Origin: Pseudomonas paralcaligenes
Lineage (GTDB): Bacteria; Pseudomonadota; Gammaproteobacteria; Pseudomonadales; Pseudomonadaceae
DNA: 64,000 bases
Assembly (NCBI RefSeq): GCF_019655855.1
Contig: NZ_BPFX01000006.1
Coordinates: forward strand, 213,564 to 277,563
Direction: 5' to 3'
The notes below the pieces were generated by a model that was not told the origin of the DNA, searched no databases, and saw nothing but the letters and a program-made list of their open reading frames with translations. The number at the start of each line of letters is the position of its first letter. The stretch's first letter is position 1. A program made the translations under genes and the position numbers. Positions 35,633 through 43,705 of this stretch are shown here, one piece after another.

Positions 35633-36052
35633 TTAGCTGTTCCAGGGATCCACCAGCGAAACCCCAAGCGACTCGAAATGGCGAACGTTGCGAGTGGCAA
35701 TCACCGCATCATGCAGCCGGCCGATAGCTGCGATCTGAGCATCGGCCATATCCACTACCCTTCCCCGTGCCTCACTCCCTGCCGCAATCTCCGCGTAGTG
35801 CACGGCGGCATCGGCATCGAAGGGCAGAATATTGCCGGCGAAGTCTTCATCGAACATAGCTGACGCGAGATCCAACAGCCCGTGCTTGCGCTTGCCATCA
35901 GGCATGCGGGCGATGCCATAGAGGATCTCGGCAACGGTGATGGAGCTGATCACCAATTGGCTGGCCGGCTGAGCATCCACCCACTCCAGCACCTGGGGAG
36001 AGGGCTTGGCTCGCATCAGCTCGGACAGGACGTTGGTATCCAGCAGGATCAT
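35633..36052 (-). CDS. FitB/VapC-type PIN-domain toxin
   Basis: A 139-residue PIN-domain ribonuclease toxin: MILLDTNVLSELMRA with the first catalytic Asp, VAEILYGIARMP with the Glu, and the later acidic pair in VDMADAQIAAIGR. FitB-type length and motifs. The gene overlaps the antitoxin by 4 bases (ATGA). It lies between attL and the integrase, so it belongs to the phage and probably stabilises it. Confidence 0.9.
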   Translation of the reverse strand: MILLDTNVLSELMRAKPSPQVLEWVDAQPASQLVISSITVAEILYGIARMPDGKRKHGLLDLASAMFDEDFAGNILPFDADAAVHYAEIAAGSEARGRVVDMADAQIAAIGRLHDAVIATRNVRHFESLGVSLVDPWNS

Positions 36053-36294
36053 TCGTCGAAACTCGCAGCCCGGACCTTGTCCTTGCGCTCAGGCAGTGCG
36101 AGATCCACGCCACCTACCGCAGCAAACCGCGAATGAATACGGCTGCCCAAGCCACCGCGCTTTTCCTGACGGGAAAGAGCCTGCCTAAGGATCGTCCGCG
36201 CCTCCTCCTCCATGGAACGCCCATGGCTGGCCGCCACGATGCGCAGCTGCGCCTTCAGATCATCATCCAGGTTACGAATCGTGATGCTGGCCAT
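36049..36294 (-). CDS. FitA-type ribbon-helix-helix antitoxin
   Basis: An 81-residue antitoxin: MASITIRNLDDDLKAQLRI is the ribbon-helix-helix DNA-binding start, followed by HGRSMEEEARTILRQAL and a C-terminal toxin-binding tail. GGAGG before the ATG at 36294. As in other FitAB pairs it should neutralise the toxin and repress the shared promoter. Confidence 0.9.
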   Translation of the reverse strand: MASITIRNLDDDLKAQLRIVAASHGRSMEEEARTILRQALSRQEKRGGLGSRIHSRFAAVGGVDLALPERKDKVRAASFDE

Positions 36295-36345
36295 ATCGAC
36301 CTCCGCGAATCCAATGCAATCATTGATAGCATACATGCACGCGAG

Positions 36346-37338
36346 TCACGCGCATACGCCATAGCCGATCTGCTGGAGAGGTGAGAAGCGTAATGCCGAC
36401 TCCAGATGATCCGGCGACAGGTGCGCATAGCGCATGGTCATGGTGATGGACGAGTGCCCCAGGATCCGCTGAAGGCTGAGGATATCCCCGCCCGCCATCA
36501 TGTAATGACTGGCGAAGGTGTGACGGAGGATGTGGGTCATCTGGCCCGGAGTGTCGAAGCCGCAACGCTGGTACGCACAACGAAAGGCCGCCCGGCACGA
36601 TACGAACAACCGCCCTTTTCCCGGCATTGCCACTTTCAAGGCCGCCTCCTCAACCTCTTGGGGGATCGGCACTGACCGGGACTGGCGATTCTTGGTCCGG
36701 TGGAAGTGCACCTTCCCACCGAAGATGGCGGAACGCTGCAGCGACTCGGCCTCATCCCAACGGGCTCCGGTAGCCAGACAGATCAGCGCGACCGGATAGG
36801 TATGGTTGTTGGTGGATCTGCGGCACTCCTCCAGCAGCTGACCGACCTGCCCCAGGGTCAGGAATGACAGTTCGGTCTGATCGGTCTTGATCTGCCGCAC
36901 ATTGGCTAGCGGGTTCTTGCCCCTCCAGGCACCGAGCCGGATCAACTCGGAGAATACCGCCGGCAGGTAGCGCTGCTCATGGTTGACGGTATGGGGCGAA
37001 ACGTCCTTGAGGCGTGACTGCCGATACCGCGCCCAGGTCAATGCGTCGAAGTCGGAGGCGCGCGGGTCACCCATGCGCTCGACGGTGGAGAGGGTCCGCG
37101 AGAGGCGGTACTTCTCATCCTTCAGTGAGCAGCCATGCAGCGAGTGCCACAGCTTCACCAGATCCGACAGACGATCATCTAGAGGGCGACCGGTCTGATT
37201 CAACGATGCGAAGTAGTCCGACTCGTACCGCTGTGCGACCGACTTAGTCAGGAAGCCTTTCTTGCGAATCCGGCGACCGGAACGTCCTTTCTCATAGAAG
37301 TCCGCAGTCCAAGTCTTGCCGTCCTTGCGTGCCGTCAT
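36346..37338 (-). CDS. Tyrosine-type phage integrase (IntF-like)
   Basis: A 330-residue tyrosine recombinase with an N-terminal arm-binding domain (TWTADFYEKGRSGRRIRKKG). The catalytic set is Arg in TGARWDEAESL, HxxR in HILRHTFASHY, the second His in LGHSSITMTMRYAHL and the Tyr in that last block. It integrates the phage into tRNA-Met. ATG overlaps the stop of the replication gene by 4 bases, as in Pf4, where the integrase ends the structural-replication order. Confidence 0.93.
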   Translation of the reverse strand: MTARKDGKTWTADFYEKGRSGRRIRKKGFLTKSVAQRYESDYFASLNQTGRPLDDRLSDLVKLWHSLHGCSLKDEKYRLSRTLSTVERMGDPRASDFDALTWARYRQSRLKDVSPHTVNHEQRYLPAVFSELIRLGAWRGKNPLANVRQIKTDQTELSFLTLGQVGQLLEECRRSTNNHTYPVALICLATGARWDEAESLQRSAIFGGKVHFHRTKNRQSRSVPIPQEVEEAALKVAMPGKGRLFVSCRAAFRCAYQRCGFDTPGQMTHILRHTFASHYMMAGGDILSLQRILGHSSITMTMRYAHLSPDHLESALRFSPLQQIGYGVCA

Positions 37339-38615
37339 ACCGCCCTACCCCATCGGACCTGACGTTCCTCCAGCAGCGACTTGATGTGCTTGTAGAGGTC
37401 GTATTCGGTCATATCCTTGGCGGCATAGTGGTCACGGATGACCGGCCAGCATTCCCAGGTTTGCAGCCGGTCAAACGCCTTTTTTGCACCCACCCGCTCC
37501 CTTGCCAGCAGGCTGACGAAGTTGCCCAGGAACAGCTCCACGTTCTTGCCGGAGAAGCCGCGAGCCGTCTTGTAGTGGCGCTTGTACTCAGTCTCATCCA
37601 ACAGGGAGTCGACCGGCAGATCCACGCGCACATCATCACGAAACAGCGTCCAGGCCGGGTCGAAGTAACCAGGGCGAGCCAGGTACTTGAACTGGCCGAG
37701 CCCGTAGCGCCACAGTCCGTCCAGATGAGCCGCGAAGGTCGCGAAGGAGTTGGTCTCAATCAATTGGCCAGATCGCAGATCCACAGAGCCGGCTGCGAAT
37801 TGCTGGATGACGGAGTGGTGATAGCGCAGCTCAATACGCCACACGTCTTCGGCCGGGTCGTAGTTCTGCGGGTCATCCTCGTCGAAGCTGTCGCGACGCT
37901 TCCAGACGCCTTCCCAGTAGTCCAGCTTGTCGTGCGCACGGGCTTGCAGGGTCTTGTTGTAGATACCCAGCTGGATGCCACCAGCCGACCCGAAGAGGAA
38001 TGACTGGCCCTTGCCGTAAGTGGCCGCTTCCATGATCCACTGCACTTCCTTGATGCCCGAAATGTCACGGCTTGCACGTGCCCGACAGTGCATACGGGCT
38101 ACCAGATCATCGGGCGGGGTCCAGCCCTGAACGTCCAGCGCCAGATGCACCGCACACTGGTTCAGCTCTACATGGCTCAGAACCTGACTGGCGTAGTAGT
38201 TCAGACGTTGCTGGAGACGCTCCGGCGACAGACTGTCGATCGCATGAGGCGACACCTCAATCTTGAGGTGCGGTCCGATCGCGTCCGTCTTGGCGTTGAA
38301 GTTCTTCACCAGCAGGACGAAGCCCAGGTCGGCGTTCTGGAGCTTGTACTGGTAGCCCGAGTCCTTACCGACTCGCCCGGAGTGCCAGCGCCCACCAGCG
38401 AAATCGACTATGGCTCCCGGTTTCTCAAACAGAACCATGATTTCCGGCCGGATCAGTCCACGGTACAACTGACGGACCGTATCAACACCGCACCGCAACA
38501 GGCGGACATAGCTCAGGTCGACGAATCCGACCTTGCCCGGATCCACGAACAACCGACTGTCCTTGTTCTCGGCTCCAGTCTCGATATCGATACGGTGGAA
38601 ATTCTTAGCCTTCAC
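37335..38615 (-). CDS. Filamentous phage replication initiation protein
   Basis: A 426-residue protein at the place of the Pf4 replication initiator (between zot and the integrase), of the rolling-circle plasmid/phage replication type. Conserved-looking stretches include CAVHLALDVQGWTPPDD and the acidic/aromatic region WRIELRYHHSVIQQF, which fit the two domains of such initiators. It would nick the double-stranded form at the plus origin. Open reading frame intact. Confidence 0.85.
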   Translation of the reverse strand: MKAKNFHRIDIETGAENKDSRLFVDPGKVGFVDLSYVRLLRCGVDTVRQLYRGLIRPEIMVLFEKPGAIVDFAGGRWHSGRVGKDSGYQYKLQNADLGFVLLVKNFNAKTDAIGPHLKIEVSPHAIDSLSPERLQQRLNYYASQVLSHVELNQCAVHLALDVQGWTPPDDLVARMHCRARASRDISGIKEVQWIMEAATYGKGQSFLFGSAGGIQLGIYNKTLQARAHDKLDYWEGVWKRRDSFDEDDPQNYDPAEDVWRIELRYHHSVIQQFAAGSVDLRSGQLIETNSFATFAAHLDGLWRYGLGQFKYLARPGYFDPAWTLFRDDVRVDLPVDSLLDETEYKRHYKTARGFSGKNVELFLGNFVSLLARERVGAKKAFDRLQTWECWPVIRDHYAAKDMTEYDLYKHIKSLLEERQVRWGRAV

Positions 38616-38752
38616 TTCTGTTTCCCCATCACTCTGGTTTAACCAGGTACTAATTCTTCGTTTATCTGACGTGTTACAGGGACGTCAGCCGGCGAGCGGC
38701 GCACGGCGACGGTTGGGCTCGCAGGCTCGGCCTAACCGACGTCGGACGCCGC

Positions 38753-39946
38753 TCACCACAGAAATCGCCCCTTCTCGTACGGCACGACATTCACCACCGG
38801 CGCGGGATTGGCTGCGGGCTGAGGCTGATAGGTCGCGACCTGCTGCTGGGGAAGCTGTCCAGGCGGCTGAAACCCAACGCCTTGGTTTGTGCGACGGTCA
38901 GGCACCGAAGCATCGAAATAGCCGTCCGTAGAGGCTTTCATGCAGAAGTCAAAATCGGTCCTGTAGCGCGTGCTCTGCTGGGTGTAGCACTGGCAATGGG
39001 TCAACCGACCTCGCACAGCCCGCACCGAGTACGGGGCGCGGTCAAATGCTTTTTCAACGATGGTCGGGTCCACGCTGGACATGCAGTAGAGGCGCGGATA
39101 GGAGACAGGCCTTGTGAGTTCGTCATACACCGACGCCGAGGACGGCAGATCCGGCACACGCGGCAGGCGCTGCTGCACATACTGAGCGGTAGTCATGGGT
39201 GCAGAGCCGGAATCATTTGGCGTGAAGCCAATAACACTGGCGGCACGCTCTAGGGCACTGGCCTCTTTGGGCTTTTCCTCACTCTGCGCCGCAGCCACCT
39301 CCGAGGCCTCGCCCTTCGGGCCATAGATACGGTCATACACGCGGTAGCAGAGAACCAGCACGACCACAGCCACCACCGGAATGGCAATGACCTTAAGCGG
39401 CAGCTTGACCTTCACGTGATGGCCTACGGCGGACTTGTAGGCCCCAAACAGGCGCTTATCAATGGTGACGAAGGTCTTCTTGGCGAACTCCCGCTCGCTC
39501 ACCTTCTCGAAGTCGCTGCACTTCTCATATTCGTAGCGCGCGACCTTGCTCATGCCCCAGGGACGCCAGTAATGCACATGGTTACCAACGAGGCGCCGGA
39601 CTTCCACGTCGATAAAGCGGAAATCCTGGGTAATCAGGTGAATGTCCATTCCCTTGTGGCGGTGGGTCTGGAATTGCGCAATGTGCTCGGGGCGGTCTTT
39701 GCGAACATCACGCGGCTGGAAGAAGTGCTGACACTCATCAATCACGATGATGCAGTTGTCAGGTAGCTCATACCATTTGTGTGGGGCCTCGAAGAGATAC
39801 CAGTTGGCCTTCAGCTTCGAAGCGTCGAGATCAGCGATATTGTGGTAGTAAACCGGTCTATCTTGCGCGACCGCTTGAGCATCGACTTCCTTGAGGGTGT
39901 TAAGTGTTTTGCCATGCCCCGGCAGACCCGTGTGCAAATACAGCAT
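38753..39946 (-). CDS. zot: Zot/pI-type phage assembly ATPase
   Basis: A 397-residue assembly protein. The cytoplasmic N-terminal ATPase has Walker A LPGHGKT and Walker B IIVIDECQHFF. A single membrane helix follows at about 203-222 (VIAIPVVAVVVLVLCYRVYD), then a proline- and glutamine-rich periplasmic tail with four cysteines. Together with the coat proteins it drives extrusion of filamentous phage. Intact here although the coat genes are damaged. Confidence 0.92.
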   Translation of the reverse strand: MLYLHTGLPGHGKTLNTLKEVDAQAVAQDRPVYYHNIADLDASKLKANWYLFEAPHKWYELPDNCIIVIDECQHFFQPRDVRKDRPEHIAQFQTHRHKGMDIHLITQDFRFIDVEVRRLVGNHVHYWRPWGMSKVARYEYEKCSDFEKVSEREFAKKTFVTIDKRLFGAYKSAVGHHVKVKLPLKVIAIPVVAVVVLVLCYRVYDRIYGPKGEASEVAAAQSEEKPKEASALERAASVIGFTPNDSGSAPMTTAQYVQQRLPRVPDLPSSASVYDELTRPVSYPRLYCMSSVDPTIVEKAFDRAPYSVRAVRGRLTHCQCYTQQSTRYRTDFDFCMKASTDGYFDASVPDRRTNQGVGFQPPGQLPQQQVATYQPQPAANPAPVVNVVPYEKGRFLW

Positions 39947-39948
39947 GT

Positions 39949-40254
39949 TTAAGCCTCCAGAACGCCATAGCCTTTTTTCTTGCCAGACACTTTGTTCAGG
40001 CCGTTAAGCACAAGGCGAGTAGTGATGGCGGAAAACCACACATTGATAACCACATCAAATTTTGCAAGACCGAGGATGGCTTGTGCCGGCCCTGGGGCAC
40101 TCCCCAACTGCGAAGTAATATATTGAAGCGCCTGATCAAGTATCAGATTGATGCCGACGTACGAAATAACGCCGATACCAAGCACCTTCAAAACCATCTT
40201 GACCAACGGCGTAACCATGGTCAGAAAAAGGATTGCCAAGTAATAGAAATGCAT
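39949..40254 (-). CDS. DUF2523-type phage membrane protein
   Basis: A 101-residue membrane protein of the type found between the minor coat gene and zot in Pf phages. Hydrophobic stretches: YYLAILFLTMVTPLVKMVLK, VLGIGVISYVGINLIL and a third near the end (VVINVWFSAITTRLVLNG). The ATG at 40254 overlaps the inferred coaA stop (TGATG). Probably an assembly or minor coat component. Confidence 0.8.
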   Translation of the reverse strand: MHFYYLAILFLTMVTPLVKMVLKVLGIGVISYVGINLILDQALQYITSQLGSAPGPAQAILGLAKFDVVINVWFSAITTRLVLNGLNKVSGKKKGYGVLEA

Positions 40255-41544
40255 CACTCACCTCCAAAGGCTTTGCCCACGTATATGGCTGCAAAAAAGC
40301 GGCGGCAGCAACAAACAGCCACGAGAAAGCAGATGCAATCTCGCAAAGAGGCTCATATTTCATTTCGAATGTGCCGCCGCTGGTCCTAAATGAGGTAGGC
40401 GCTGGACAGGAAGACGGTAAAAACCGAGAGGCCCCTTGAACAAACCCAGGAACCTCTACCGTGCTCTCGCCTAACTCGAACTTTTCGCCTTTGAACAGAG
40501 AGTCAATCTTTCCCTTATTACTTTCGTAATCAGCATTTTTCTCGCCTAAACAACGAGATTCTTTTTGTTGGCGCAAAATTGCGCACTGAATAGGGTCACC
40601 TTCGCACTTCAGTATCTTGTCACAACTCTCACCGGCAACGCTGGCTTCGGGGCTGTCGTCATCGTCGCCATTATCACCACCGGAATTACCGCCCTCTCCA
40701 TCATCACCGCCAGTACCACCACCGTCATCACCACCATTGCCCCCGCCGTTATTACCGCCGTTATTGCCACCACCGTTATTACCACCACCGGGATTCGGAT
40801 TATTTGGATCAGGGTTGTTCGGGTCTGGATTGTTGGGATCAGGATTATTCGGATCAGGGTCATTAGGGTCTGGATTAGGCATGCATGGTCCCATTCCATC
40901 GGAGCCAGTTGGCGACCACCCCTTGGGGCAAAGAGGCGGTTTAGTTGGGTCTGTCGGGTCAGGAGACTTGGGCGGAGAGGCACCGTTAGCGCCGTCACCC
41001 GGATAGCACTCAGTACCTGTAAACGTACCAAGCCCCCAGCACACACCAGGCGTAGGACCGTCAGGAGTCGCACCACAAGTAGAGCTACCAGCAGGTGCAA
41101 CACGACAACCTTCAACGCACATATATTCAATAACGCCCATCCCCTGAAGCGGATCATCACGCAAAAGACTCCAGGCAACGGGCTTTCCGGCTTTATCACT
41201 ACAATCTTTTGGCGGATCAGGCGGGAAATCGCACTTACCAGTGGACGAGCTATAGACTTTTGGCGGCGTACATCCATCACCATACCTATTAACAGAGGCT
41301 TCATAAACAATAGCGCCCTGAGGATTCCTGTGACAACAAGAAACAGCGGTTGGGCTAACAACAAAATACTGGCCGTCGTATTAGGATTGATCGGCTTAAT
41401 AAAAGCATCAAAGTCGGCACATGCCTGAGAAAACGACGTATACCTCTGCTTATTATGCGACTGAATCCAATAATAATCCTCAGCAAATGCAGAATCCGGA
41501 AAAATCGCAACCAAAAACAGAGAACAAAATATTAAACAACGCAT
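40254..41544 (-). pseudogene. coaA: Minor coat/adsorption protein CoaA (pIII-like), two frameshifts
   Basis: About 430 residues if restored. Frame A from the ATG at 41544 gives a signal peptide (CLIFCSLFLVAIFPDSAFA) and the N-terminus. Near 41371-41385 the coding sense passes to a -1 frame (GQYFVVSPTAVSCC), which continues through a cysteine-rich domain, a repetitive linker of PDPNNPDPNNPD and G/N-rich units, and a C-terminal domain to AFSWLFVAAAAF. At a run of six T (40293-40298, minus-strand frame T TTT TTG) a further -1 shift would give the proper membrane anchor AAIYVGKAFGGE and a stop at 40254. Pili-binding tip protein by position. Each shift could be mutation, recoding or sequence error. 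Confidence 0.7.
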
Positions 41545-41545
41545 A

Positions 41546-41623
41546 TTAAATCCGCCCAAACAAAAAAGCGGCCATAGCCAAGGTCGCGCAAATCAGGAAA
41601 TAAATATCGGGCGAGAGATTCAC
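41546..41623 (-). CDS. 25-residue hydrophobic phage peptide (pVII/pIX-like)
   Basis: MNLSPDIYFLICATLAMAAF then LFGRI: an acidic residue near the start, one membrane helix and an Arg at the end. This is the pattern of the tiny end-cap coat proteins of filamentous phages. The GTG start at 41623 has a full AGGAGG seven bases before it. It lies between coaB and coaA. Confidence 0.65.
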   Translation of the reverse strand: MNLSPDIYFLICATLAMAAFLFGRI

Positions 41624-41646
41624 TGTTAGGCCTCCTGAAATGAACA

Positions 41647-41664
41647 GGCCCACCGAAGTGGGCC
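41647..41664 (-). terminator. Stem-loop after coaB
   Basis: GGCCCAC-TTCG-GTGGGCC (minus strand), 16 bases after the coaB stop. Filamentous phages place a terminator after the major coat gene; the T tract is weak here. Confidence 0.6.
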
Positions 41665-41680
41665 CTTACACAACTGCCGC

Positions 41681-41914
41681 TTAAGCGGCCCGACGGATGT
41701 ACTTGAACATCACGGCAGCGATCAGCAGGCCGATACCGGCCCAACCGATAACTTCCACGTCGCCTTCGGCACCTTACAGTTTGGCTTTTGCGGCAGCCGC
41801 GTCGGCCAGAGCGATGGTGGCGCCACCCAAGAAGGTGAAACCGCCAACAGCGGCTTGGGCACCGAACTTGCGGAGTTGGCCGCCATACTTGCGAGCAACA
41901 TTCTTGTACTTCAT
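41681..41914 (-). pseudogene. coaB: Major coat protein CoaB with in-frame TAA
   Basis: The frame from ATG 41914 encodes a basic leader and signal segment (VGGFTFLGGATIALA), then DAAAAKAKL, a TAA at codon 47 (41774-41776), and then GAEGDVEVIGWAGIGLLIAA and MFKYIRRAA. The second part is the membrane and DNA-contact helix of a filamentous coat protein. Without the TAA the product is 77 residues, about 40 after cleavage, the normal coat size. CAA (Gln) at that codon would restore it by one base. GAGGTG precedes the start. Confidence 0.75.
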
Positions 41915-41916
41915 GT

Positions 41917-42126
41917 TCACCTCACTACACGTTTCAGGATGAGGAATACGAACACCGACACGAACAGCGATACCGCCGCGTCATATAAGGCGTCTGAATC
42001 CTCGGGGGTTATGCCGGAAGTTATTTCCGACGAGAGTTCCTGGCCCGTGATGGTGATCAGCGTTCCGGAGCACTGGATACCAGATGCCCCGGAAGACCAT
42101 TCCCCATCACAGGCCAGGAAATTCAT
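41917..42126 (-). CDS. Phage membrane protein upstream of coaB
   Basis: A 69-residue protein with a polar N-terminus holding two cysteines and one C-terminal membrane helix (AAVSLFVSVFVFLILKRVV). It occupies the slot of the small conserved gene before the major coat gene in Pf phages. Its ATG overlaps the inferred stop of the preceding gene (TAATG). Intact. Confidence 0.75.
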   Translation of the reverse strand: MNFLACDGEWSSGASGIQCSGTLITITGQELSSEITSGITPEDSDALYDAAVSLFVSVFVFLILKRVVR

Positions 42127-42471
42127 TATTTGGTCTCAGTCTTCTGCGGGGCTGCCTGGGAGGTAGGCGCGGGCGAGGCTGCGGAGCGGGTTTTGGCGGA
42201 CTCGACGTGCAGGACAATGAACTTGCCCGCGTTCTTGGAGCCCGCGTTCGATTTCAGCGGTTACGCGGACTGGCTCCAGAACGTCGAGGCCTTTGCAGGC
42301 CGACCAGACTTCTTCACGGACTTCTTCGGAAACCTGCATCGAGAGCAGGGAGACACCGAGGTCTTTTTCGCCGTCCGGCTCATCGCCCAGGTACAGCTTC
42401 ACCAGATCCACGTTGTCGAACTTCACGCGCTCAGCGCTGATGAATGCCAGTTACATAGTGGTGCGTGCCAT
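42126..42471 (-). pseudogene. ssDNA-binding (gV-like) protein candidate, nonsense and frameshift
   Basis: ATG 42471 (with AGGAAA) encodes MARTTM, then TAA at codon 7 (42451-42453), then LAFISAERVKFDNVDLVKLY and on to VRVTAEIER. There the frame leaves the coding sense at a GGG run near 42241; removing one G restores GSKNAGKFIVLHVESAKT and a Pro/Ala-rich tail to the stop at 42126. The restored protein of about 114 residues has the alternating strand pattern and disordered tail of ssDNA-binding proteins and stands in the place of gene V. The assignment is by position and pattern. Confidence 0.55.
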
Positions 42472-42495
42472 GTGTATTTCCTCGCTAGTTGCGCG

Positions 42496-42925
42496 TTAGT
42501 GCGCGGGTTTGCCTTTCAGCAGGCCGAGCGGGTCCACACGGGCAAACTTTCGTTTTTTGCCCGAAGTGGTTTTCTCGACTTGCCGAGGTTCAGTTGTTGC
42601 CGCAGTTGCAGCCGGTTAGCTCTTCAACACCAAGGGCCTTGCCCTTGTCATCCCACCCTTGCCGCCGGGGCTCGGGAGCGCGGGGCGGTGGAGCTGCCCC
42701 GCTCTCCCCAGCGGAGGCTATTCGGGGTCGAGGTGGGTCAAGGGTGCGCTCCGCCCGTGCTTCCGTTTGTCCGAACGGTGACGCGTGTTCGGACAAGCCG
42801 GGAGCGCGGCCCCTGACTTGGGAGGCCTCTGTGCGGGTGGTTTCGCGGGCGATGAAAAGGGTCAGTGCGGCAACCAGCAGCATCCAGATATGGGGAAGCC
42901 AGAACAGCAGATCGGCGCGGGTCAT
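42496..42925 (-). pseudogene. Phage TM protein with C-terminal frameshift
   Basis: MTRADLLFWLPHIWMLLVAA begins a protein with one membrane helix, a low-complexity Arg/Pro-rich middle, and ELTGCNCGNN followed by a stop at 42590. Dropping one base near 42597 joins it to TEPRQVEKTTSGKKRKFARV and LLKGKPAH, which ends at 42496 just before the next gene. The strongly basic tail looks real. Function unknown; the middle also contains strong hairpins. Confidence 0.45.
42539..42796. repeat. Three hairpins: possible phage origin/packaging region
   Basis: CGGGCAAA/TTTGCCCG (42539-42546 and 42556-42563), a 12-bp arm pair with one mismatch at 42675-42707 and a perfect TTGTCCGAAC/GTTCGGACAA (42767-42776 and 42787-42796). 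Clustered hairpins are a feature of filamentous phage origins and packaging signals. Confidence 0.45.
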
Positions 42926-43134
42926 GGCTTGGCCTCCCGGCGCTCGGCTTCGGCCTGGACTTCGAACTGGATGCTCAGACGGGCAATCCCCGAGCAGGCA
43001 TTGCAGCCGCAGAATTCGCCCTCGCATTTCGGGCAGCGCTCCTGGCCTTGGTGCTTAGCGTCGCTGTAGGCTTCGGCGTGGCCGCAGTCCTGGCACAGCA
43101 CATAGGCATCGGTCACTTCGGCAAGCTGGCTCAT
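42922..43134 (-). CDS. Small zinc-ribbon phage protein
   Basis: A 70-residue protein with cysteine pairs suited to zinc: LCQDCG, RCPKC, then CGCNAC. Overlaps its neighbours at both ends (ATGA at 43134). Likely a small regulator or nucleic-acid-binding factor of the early operon. Confidence 0.75.
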   Translation of the reverse strand: MSQLAEVTDAYVLCQDCGHAEAYSDAKHQGQERCPKCEGEFCGCNACSGIARLSIQFEVQAEAERREAKP

Positions 43135-43400
43135 TGGCGCACCTCAAAACAACCAAGCTCAATAGGGCCAGCCAGACGTGCGCGATAGCCACAGCGAACA
43201 GGGGCACCAAACATTGAGCGATTCGACTTGGCCCAGTTGATGGCCCGATCAGCAGATACCGCCCGGACATAGATAGTGTGTTTGTACGTTACTTTTTTAA
43301 CGTCCAAACCAGTCATGACGACAGCGAAGCACTTGCGATCCCGAGTGGCCCAATAGGCTTTGGCTAGTTCAGCATCTCTCGAAAGGTCAGCAGGGCTCAT
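43131..43400 (-). CDS. Hypothetical phage early protein, 89 residues
   Basis: MSPADLSRDAELAKAYWATR begins at 43400. Later RKCFAVVMTGLDVKK and RAINWAKSNRSMFG suggest a small alpha/beta protein. The stop overlaps the next ATG. No family recognised. Confidence 0.7.
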   Translation of the reverse strand: MSPADLSRDAELAKAYWATRDRKCFAVVMTGLDVKKVTYKHTIYVRAVSADRAINWAKSNRSMFGAPVRCGYRARLAGPIELGCFEVRQ

Positions 43401-43404
43401 TGGC

Positions 43405-43694
43405 TTAGCCCTCCAGTTCGAACGGCTCGCGGATGGGCACGAAAGGCGTTGGCTTGCCCGAGTCGTGAATAACGTTCCAGTACTTCGGGGGCCGGCGCGG
43501 TGGCTTGTGTTTCGCGCAGGTGAAAGCCGGTTTCGCTCGCCAGATTCCATCGACCTTGAACACAGACGCGGGGCGGCACTGGTCGCAGGGTGTGGACTGG
43601 CAGGAAGCGGGTTCCACCGGTACGCGACGGACCAGCAGACAGAGCAGTCGCAGGTCTCGGCGTGGGGGCGGTGCAGATACCGATTCAGGCTCAT
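43405..43694 (-). pseudogene. Cys-rich phage protein with frameshift
   Basis: ATG 43694 gives MSLNRYLHRPHAETCDCSVC WSVAYRWNPLPAS. Near 43600 the coding sense moves to the other frame, which reads STPCDQCRPASVF, RAKPAFTCAKHK, and a proline-rich end PTPFVPIREPFELEG. Joined by one added base, the product is 96 residues with two CxxC-type pairs. A competing start at 43713 gives an unnatural N-terminus. Confidence 0.5.
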
Positions 43695-43705
43695 AGGCGG
43701 CGGCC

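Noticed and set aside
40700..40880. Repeats in coaA as a CRISPR array or minisatellite locus
   Set aside because: The repeat encodes PDPNNPDPNNPD and Gly/Asn units in frame, the flexible linker of a pIII-type protein; there are no spacers.
41774..42453. TAA reassigned as a sense codon in the phage
   Set aside because: Other genes of the same phage end at TAA in natural positions (coaB itself, the 25-residue peptide), so reassignment is not consistent.
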